Below the pieces are notes generated by a model. That model did not search any database. It was not told where the DNA came from and was given only the letters and a program-made list of their open reading frames with translations. The position numbers and the translations under genes were made by a program. Positions 58,426 to 64,000 of a DNA stretch of 64,000 nt are shown here, in pieces (the stretch's first letter is position 1; every line of letters starts with the position of its first letter). The stretch comes from Candidatus Roizmanbacteria bacterium (GTDB lineage: Bacteria > Patescibacteriota > Microgenomatia > UBA1406 > GWC2-37-13). The DNA lies in the NCBI GenBank assembly GCA_016215445.1, contig JACRJL010000003.1, positions 466,924 through 530,923 on the forward strand. Reading direction: 5' to 3'.

Positions 58426-58956
58426 ATGGATGACGTCGTTGAGAAAATAAAGAAAGAGCAAGACGTTTTCAGTAAAGCAAAATTAATTCGCTTTCTTCTC
58501 GTTGAAAAAGATTTTCGAGTCAAAGATTTAGCCCAAAAATTGTCAATCACCTCCTCATACTTATGCCATTTGAACAGGTTAAATAATCTTCCCGACATAA
58601 TTGTCGACGGTTATTATTCAAAACTAGTTGATATAAGTCATTTATTTTTGATTTCCCGAGTCAAAGACGAAAAAAAATTGCTGGAAATTTATGAGAAGGT
58701 TCTGGCAGATAATCTAACCATCAAGCAAACAGAAGAGCTTATAAGAGCGGCTGTCTATCAGGTAAATTCAAAAGGCAGTTTTATACTGGAGGAAGATAAA
58801 ACGAGAATGTCAAGAGAAATAGAAAGAAAATTTCCAGGTGCAAAGATTTCGATCAGTCAGACTAGGATTAAAACTAAAATTGAGTTGGAAATCAAAGGCG
58901 ACCTGGAGGATTCCTCAAAAACAGCCAAAGAAATATTGAAGAAGTTAACGGAGTGA
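58426..58956 (+). CDS. ParB/KorB HTH-like DNA-binding protein without the ParB N-terminal domain
   Basis: FRVKDLAQKLSITSSYLCHLNRLNNLPDIIVDGYYSKLVDISHLFLISRVKDEKKLLEIYEKVLADNLTIKQTEELIR resembles the ParB central HTH region. Confidence 0.6.
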   Translation: MDDVVEKIKKEQDVFSKAKLIRFLLVEKDFRVKDLAQKLSITSSYLCHLNRLNNLPDIIVDGYYSKLVDISHLFLISRVKDEKKLLEIYEKVLADNLTIKQTEELIRAAVYQVNSKGSFILEEDKTRMSREIERKFPGAKISISQTRIKTKIELEIKGDLEDSSKTAKEILKKLTE

Positions 58957-59517
58957 AGAGGGGAGAGGATTTGAGATACCTCCGATTTTATCAGCCGGGA
59001 AATAGCGGTAAAATACTTGGCCGATCAAACTTTGAATAGGGACGGAACAGAACTCTCTTGAATCAGATGACCTGGGTCGATTGTCTCCCATGACAAAAAC
59101 TTCGTCAACAGGAATTGAATAGGGAATATTGTCTTTTAAGCAGCCTCCCTCCCAAAGATTGGTTCGCGCCGCGATATATTTTTCAGTGAGTAAATTGTCA
59201 TTTATTAAAACGTCACCGTTTCTTACGATCAAAACGTCACCGGGCAGGCCGACGACTCTTTTAATATATTCAATGTCAGGATTTTTTGGAGACTTTAAAA
59301 CTACGACGTCTCCCCTTTCCAATTTTCTAAATTTATAAGTGATACGGCTCGTCAGTATATAGTCGCCTGTGTGGAAATTGGGTTCCATTGAGGCGCCTTT
59401 GACTTGGTTTGGCGTGAGAATGAAAAGATAAACGACTATAAACATGGAGCCGATGAAAACAACGGTCTCCAGAATATCCATGACGAAATCAATAACCGCT
59501 TTCGCCGTTTTAAGCAT
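58945..59517 (-). CDS. lepB: Signal peptidase I
   Basis: VKGASMEPNFHTGDYILTSRITYKF; GDVVVLKSPKNPDIEYIKRVVGLPGD; VFVMGDNRPRSSDSREFC. Confidence 0.95.
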   Translation of the reverse strand: MLKTAKAVIDFVMDILETVVFIGSMFIVVYLFILTPNQVKGASMEPNFHTGDYILTSRITYKFRKLERGDVVVLKSPKNPDIEYIKRVVGLPGDVLIVRNGDVLINDNLLTEKYIAARTNLWEGGCLKDNIPYSIPVDEVFVMGDNRPRSSDSREFCSVPIQSLIGQVFYRYFPADKIGGISNPLPSSLR

Positions 59518-59581
59518 AGTTTTTTATTTTAGGGATATTACAATCAAAAAACAAGGGATTATATATAATATACATTATAAA

Positions 59582-59658
59582 GGGCTTATAGCTCAGTTGG
59601 CTAGAGCGTTGCATTCACATTGCAAAGGTCCCTGGTTCAAGTCCAGGTAAGCCCACCA
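59582..59658 (+). tRNA. tRNA-Val (CAC), CCA encoded
   Basis: Acceptor GGGCTTA/TAAGCCC, anticodon arm TTGCA-TTCACAT-TGCAA, T-arm CTGG-TTCAAGT-CCAG, 3' ACCA. Confidence 0.95.
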
Positions 59659-59813
59659 TTTGTAGGCTTCAAAAAAGGGGGCTTCGATTTTCAAATCCTA
59701 CACGATATATTTTTAAAAAACTATGGTAAAAACAGTCACGGAAATTAGATGTAATAAATTACATGATAATATTATAGGATTGTAATTGAGAGTCTTTTTG
59801 CTATAATTAATGA

Positions 59814-60752
59814 GTGGGTAAACTTAAAGAACAAGCTAAAAAGGATTTTTGGTCCTATACTGATTTTAAACATAGTGTATTTAGTGAAGATATATTTACA
59901 GAACTTACTCACCCAGAATTAAGGATTCAAAAATTTGCTGAAACCTGCGCTTTAAATTTAAAAAAACTTCGAGGAGAACCTTCTGTTCCTCCCAAAATCA
60001 GTGTTGTAATTAATGCTTATAACGAAGCCCCATCTATTCTTGGTCTATTATATTCATTCGGAATGAATGAAAACGCTCCTACCACAGAGGTAATAGTTGT
60101 TGATAATGCATCGACAGATCAAACAGCATACATATCAACACTATCTGGGACAAGGGTAATTAGACACGAAATAAAAGGGTGTGCGGGAGCTGTTAGAGCG
60201 GGAATATTTGCTGCTAAAGGAGAAATAATTCTTCATACAGACGCTGATGGTTATTCTTCTCCCCATTTATTAAGATCTGTGGCGGATCACTTTGATAATC
60301 ATAGTAAAATCGATGCATTTTTCGGTCCGGAAAAATATGTTGGTGAAACTGGTCCTTCAGTAAAGGTAGAAGCATATAATATAGCAAAAGAAATAGGACA
60401 TACACTATTAAGTAAGCTGAGCTATAAACATAAAAAAGGAAATGGAAGAAATTTTGCTGCAAGGAGAGAAGCACTTATGGCCTTTGATGGAGCATTTGAT
60501 TCAGATATTCAAATCGCGGAGGATTTGCACGCAGCACTCCATTTTATTAATAATGGAACTATGGGTATTATTCGTGATCAAGATGCATTTATTATAACCA
60601 GCGCACGTAGACTTGAGGAAGTAGGATTTTTTGTAGTTGCATGGCAACGACTGTTTAGTATTGATCTTCCATTTATTTTAGGGAATAATTTTAAAAAGGG
60701 GTCTTTCGACAAAGTTTTTCCTGCTATAAGAGAAAATATATCTACAGATTAA
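59814..60752 (+). CDS. Glycosyltransferase family 2
   Basis: KISVVINAYNEAPSILGLLYSFG...EVIVVDNASTDQTAYI; HTDADGYSSPHLL. Confidence 0.88.
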   Translation: MGKLKEQAKKDFWSYTDFKHSVFSEDIFTELTHPELRIQKFAETCALNLKKLRGEPSVPPKISVVINAYNEAPSILGLLYSFGMNENAPTTEVIVVDNASTDQTAYISTLSGTRVIRHEIKGCAGAVRAGIFAAKGEIILHTDADGYSSPHLLRSVADHFDNHSKIDAFFGPEKYVGETGPSVKVEAYNIAKEIGHTLLSKLSYKHKKGNGRNFAARREALMAFDGAFDSDIQIAEDLHAALHFINNGTMGIIRDQDAFIITSARRLEEVGFFVVAWQRLFSIDLPFILGNNFKKGSFDKVFPAIRENISTD

Positions 60753-60765
60753 TATGATCCAAAAA

Positions 60766-61953
60766 CTATAATTTAGTACTTGCAATTCTTTTAAAAGATT
60801 TTAATTCGTGCCAGGGCCGCCCACTTTTTTCGAAATCTGCAACCATTTTTTTAGTTAATAATATAATTAAAATTTCTGCTAATAAGACTAGTTTTCCATC
60901 GGCTTCTTGTAATCTTTCCACTATAGATTTTTCTATTGCTCTAGGTATAAAATCTACAGGAAGATCATCTTTATGAAGAGCATATAATTGTGAATCATGA
61001 AAGCGCACTCTTAAAACTTCTTGGATTTGTTCTATTAATGTGCTTGGCCTTCTTTGAAAAACTAGAGCGGCTTCAGATTGCTTGAAATTCTCAATATATT
61101 TTGCACAAAATAATCTCAGCCATTTATCTTCATACATTATATCTACTGGAAAATATGGTATTGATTTTGAACTTGTTTCCATAATAAATAAACTACCAAG
61201 TAAAAATGGTACCTTTGGTAAGGTGTCATTAAGATTTAATTTGATACCGCTATGTCTCATAAAGTTTGCCCAAAGAGTTTTCTGGTCCCAATAAGGAATA
61301 TAGTTACCTGCAACAATTTGACTATTTTGTTTCACCAAGGTTCCGTAAAGCTCACCAATTGCGTATGGATGGAGTCGTACATCGCCATCAACATATATTA
61401 TTTCTGGAGTATCTGTGTGAGCTCTGATCATATTCATGGCATTATTCTTACCTTGATTTTGAGAATTAAAAATATGAACAAGCCTCACTCCATCTTCAGC
61501 CTGAACGGTTGTTTTTTCTATTGTTTTCCCAAAATCTTCTTCCGGCCAATGCTGTTTCCTATATTGACCAACAAGTTCTTCTTGAGGCCAAACAAATTGT
61601 TCTCGTTTTATAAAATCTTCTTTTCGTTTTTTGCCTCCCTCTTTCTTAGCTCTTTTTTCGGCAAATTCATTAATAATCGATTGTACTTTTTCTGGACTTC
61701 CATCAGTTGAGCCGTCGGTGGCACAAATAATCGTTATTGGTACTTCTCCAGGTAGCCTCTGCTCTAATATTTCTTCAAGGATCACTCTCCTAATACCTTT
61801 AGCTTCATTAAAAACAGGAATACCTATTGTAATGCCCGGACATTCTCTTGGCTCTTTTCCTGTTATATCGCTCCACCAATCATTAACCTTCACAAGGGCG
61901 TATTCAGGAAATTTTTGATTAAAAGCTTGCATTTCTAATATATTAGCTGCCAT
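60766..61953 (-). CDS. Glycosyltransferase family 2
   Basis: GITIGIPVFNEAKGIRRVILEEIL...ATDGSTDGSPEKV; NQGKNNAMNMIRAHTDTPEIIYVDGDVRLHP. Confidence 0.85.
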   Translation of the reverse strand: MAANILEMQAFNQKFPEYALVKVNDWWSDITGKEPRECPGITIGIPVFNEAKGIRRVILEEILEQRLPGEVPITIICATDGSTDGSPEKVQSIINEFAEKRAKKEGGKKRKEDFIKREQFVWPQEELVGQYRKQHWPEEDFGKTIEKTTVQAEDGVRLVHIFNSQNQGKNNAMNMIRAHTDTPEIIYVDGDVRLHPYAIGELYGTLVKQNSQIVAGNYIPYWDQKTLWANFMRHSGIKLNLNDTLPKVPFLLGSLFIMETSSKSIPYFPVDIMYEDKWLRLFCAKYIENFKQSEAALVFQRRPSTLIEQIQEVLRVRFHDSQLYALHKDDLPVDFIPRAIEKSIVERLQEADGKLVLLAEILIILLTKKMVADFEKSGRPWHELKSFKRIASTKL

Positions 61954-61976
61954 TTTTATAGATTGAACTAAGGAAT

Positions 61977-63029
61977 TTAGACTCTGTTACGCTTCAGTTT
62001 ATAGAGATCTACTCCTTCTATCCAATCATGAAGTTTTCCTGTTTCTGGTGCATTTGGTAATCCTTTATAAAAGGTTAATCTACAAAAACCTTTTATTTTA
62101 TCTCGGCAACGATGAGCGGGAAGCGCTTCCAATTCAGCTTCAAAGATTTTTAGTGATTGTTCTAGAGTTTGTGGTGCAAATTTTTGTATTAACAAAATAC
62201 TATTTATTGGGTCTACTAAATGTGGTATTAAAGCTTCTTTTTCCATTGGAAATTCTTCAAGTGTTGAAAGAAATAGGTTTTCAAGAGGTCTCACGAGATT
62301 ACCCTTTTTTTTTAATTGTTCATGCTCATTCCAGTCTTTTTTCCAATCAGCCATATCATCACCCCACTGCATAGCAGTATTCATTTGTCCAAATAATCGA
62401 ATTCCAACTTCATCATCTATACCTAATATTTTGAATATAATTTCTATACCTATTTCACCTAATACTCCTGTAGTTTCTCTTTTAATATCCAAACACAGAT
62501 CAAGCGGTAGAATATCAAAGTTGTTATATTTTGGATTATTAGCAACTTCTACTATTTGTTGCCTATAAAGCAATAATAGCTTAATTATTTCTTCTCTTTT
62601 TCTGACTGATGATCTGTCTTCTCCAGGAATCAATTTACTCAATGATTCTAAAGCTATTTCTTTTGCTTCTTGGCCTGTTACTTCTCGGCCCATGTATTTA
62701 TGAGACACTGGTGTCGTATCTAGTTGATCTTCGGTAACGTGACCTCCTTGTTTTTCGATAACCTCATCATAAGCTCTCCACATTAAGTTAAAAGCACTAA
62801 TATACCTGAATAGCTCTTTTTTTTCTTTAATATCCTTTTCCCTTACTCCACCTACATCTAAGGCCATTACAGAAATTAAAGATTCCATTTTCCCCGCATA
62901 TATGGGCTTTTCACTATTTTTTGAAGCAGGCAAGAAGCGTTTAAGATGGAGTTTAGCTGATCGGCCGATCAGAGATAAAGTATATATTAAAGCCTGACTT
63001 TGGTTTTGTACTTCTCCAAGAGAGTGCAT
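61977..63029 (-). CDS. Unknown alpha-helical protein, possibly class I isoprenoid-synthase fold
   Basis: 350 aa; two acidic motifs with isoprenoid-synthase-like arrangement: LMWRAYDEVIEKQGG and MNTAMQWGDDMADWKKDW. Confidence 0.35.
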   Translation of the reverse strand: MHSLGEVQNQSQALIYTLSLIGRSAKLHLKRFLPASKNSEKPIYAGKMESLISVMALDVGGVREKDIKEKKELFRYISAFNLMWRAYDEVIEKQGGHVTEDQLDTTPVSHKYMGREVTGQEAKEIALESLSKLIPGEDRSSVRKREEIIKLLLLYRQQIVEVANNPKYNNFDILPLDLCLDIKRETTGVLGEIGIEIIFKILGIDDEVGIRLFGQMNTAMQWGDDMADWKKDWNEHEQLKKKGNLVRPLENLFLSTLEEFPMEKEALIPHLVDPINSILLIQKFAPQTLEQSLKIFEAELEALPAHRCRDKIKGFCRLTFYKGLPNAPETGKLHDWIEGVDLYKLKRNRV

Positions 63030-63126
63030 AGAGCGTTATTATAGTCTAAATTCAATAAATTTTCAACATTTTTGTTTGATTACAGAATTGAAATTATTAG
63101 CTTTCTGTGATATTATAGGATAAATT

Positions 63127-64000
63127 ATGTTTGCCGAAGTAAATCAAAGAAGAATAAAAGATTTTTTACCAAAGGAATTTAAGTTTCTTATGTCTAAAAT
63201 AGGTTTTGTGGAAATCTTGCCTGAGGAAAATTCTATCGCTCAAGGCATTACGTGGTCAGCTTATTTAGGAAGAAGTCTTTTCAGGTTGGGTGAAAAGGGT
63301 AAATTTCTATATGATCCCGATGATAGTCTTAGTAATTTTTTACCTAATACTGAAACCAGTTCTTTATATCGTCAGGCCATAAACAGAAGTCTTCATGGGG
63401 ATTTTGAAGGCCTAAACAATATTTTTACTAATCCTGATGCATTGGTATTAGCCAAGGGGACTTTAAGAAGAATTTTTTCAAACAGAGATTCAAAAAAAAT
63501 ATTGATGAGAGAACTTAAAGGTAAACCGAGAAATTCACAAAAACCAGATAACATTGATAGGTTATATGCAATAATCCAGAGGGAACATGAGAGATTAATA
63601 ATTGAAGAAACTGATAACGGTAAACCAAATATCCTTTTAGTGGCTCATTCGCGTTTAAGCCCAATTTCAATGTTATATGACGGCGGTGATGCTTTGAGAC
63701 CCGGCCAAGAAGAAGTAATTAATAGTGTTCAAAAAGCATCTATAGGTATCCCTGCAGTTCTTCAACGAGCCGTGGTTGCTTCAACAGTTCCGCATTTGGC
63801 AACCGCAGTCATTGATCAAGAGTTAAGGAAAACCGATTTGGTAGGAAGAATTAAAATGGTAGATTATAGCGATGTGTTGGACGGAAGTTGGAGAGAAAAG
63901 ATTGGGCCAAATTTTGATTTTAAACAAGTGATGATGGTTGGGGCAACGAGCTTTGACACCAAAACGATAATAGATTCATGTAAAGAACTTGAAAAAGAAG
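63127..64000 (+). CDS. Hypothetical protein, 3' truncated by the window end
   Basis: Open frame from ATG 63127 (MFAEVNQRRIKDFLPKEFKFLMSKIGFVEILPEENSIAQG...) to the window end; absent from the ORF track because no stop is in the window. Confidence 0.7.
   Translation, partial: MFAEVNQRRIKDFLPKEFKFLMSKIGFVEILPEENSIAQGITWSAYLGRSLFRLGEKGKFLYDPDDSLSNFLPNTETSSLYRQAINRSLHGDFEGLNNIFTNPDALVLAKGTLRRIFSNRDSKKILMRELKGKPRNSQKPDNIDRLYAIIQREHERLIIEETDNGKPNILLVAHSRLSPISMLYDGGDALRPGQEEVINSVQKASIGIPAVLQRAVVASTVPHLATAVIDQELRKTDLVGRIKMVDYSDVLDGSWREKIGPNFDFKQVMMVGATSFDTKTIIDSCKELEKE

Noticed and set aside
59659-59705. tRNA-like remnant after tRNA-Val (TGTAGG...TTCGATTTTCAAATCCTACA)
   Set aside because: TGTAGG/CCTACA can pair, but no T-stem or cloverleaf forms, so not supported as a pseudo-tRNA or att site.
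61252-61710. 152-aa plus-strand ORF opposite the second accessory GT2
   Set aside because: Antisense to a clear GT2; hydrophobic composition comes from the reverse of coding sequence.
1-64000. CRISPR array, phage, transposase, rRNA or toxin-antitoxin locus
   Set aside because: No spaced direct-repeat array, Cas, integrase, transposase or rRNA sequence was recognised.
1-64000. Alternative genetic code (UGA = Gly, as in Gracilibacteria/Absconditabacteria)
   Set aside because: UGA ends several confident genes at the expected position (e.g. the GT4 at 4044, ileS, the ftsW-like gene) and in-frame UGA is not needed.

Overview
The window is ordinary, densely coded chromosome. The short overlapping genes, gene content and AT-rich intergenic repeats suggest a Candidate Phyla Radiation (Patescibacteria, Microgenomates-like) bacterium; this lineage call is inference. 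UGA is used as a stop, so the code is table 11-like. Main blocks: (i) a truncated 2-oxoacid:ferredoxin oxidoreductase beta subunit and lon; (ii) a surface-polysaccharide block (FemX-like, GT4 x2, GT39-like, O-antigen ligase-like, GT2) ending at a tRNA-CAU; (iii) an amino-acid block at about 11-19.3 kb with two TrpR/YerC-type regulators, an orphan histidine/aromatic ammonia-lyase, a cyclase, TrpB and a YbaK-TrpRS fusion; (iv) PBP1A, metG, rpsO-pnp, ftsK, mltG, an AMP/thymidine phosphorylase and murJ; (v) a large dcw cluster (mraZ to ftsZ, ileS, ftsW) with a MurC-MurB fusion; (vi) rplU-rpmA, a ParB-like protein, lepB and tRNA-Val(CAC); (vii) an accessory segment with two GT2s, a possible isoprenoid-synthase-fold protein and an open ORF running off the window. 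The strongest candidate for something undescribed is in block iii. The hutH-like gene and trpB each have a leader on the minus strand with a short ORF containing the matching codons (His-His; Trp), a three-segment attenuator, and the same 15-nt sequence between terminator and start codon. The promoters carry related 18-bp palindromes that may be operators for the two TrpR-like proteins. Other findings: a CIRCE-like operator at lon, phased TGG repeats at mraZ, repeated leaderless-type promoters, and AT-rich repeats that appear to have become in-frame protein segments, including the MurC-MurB linker. All motif and pairing claims were made by eye; nothing was computed or searched.
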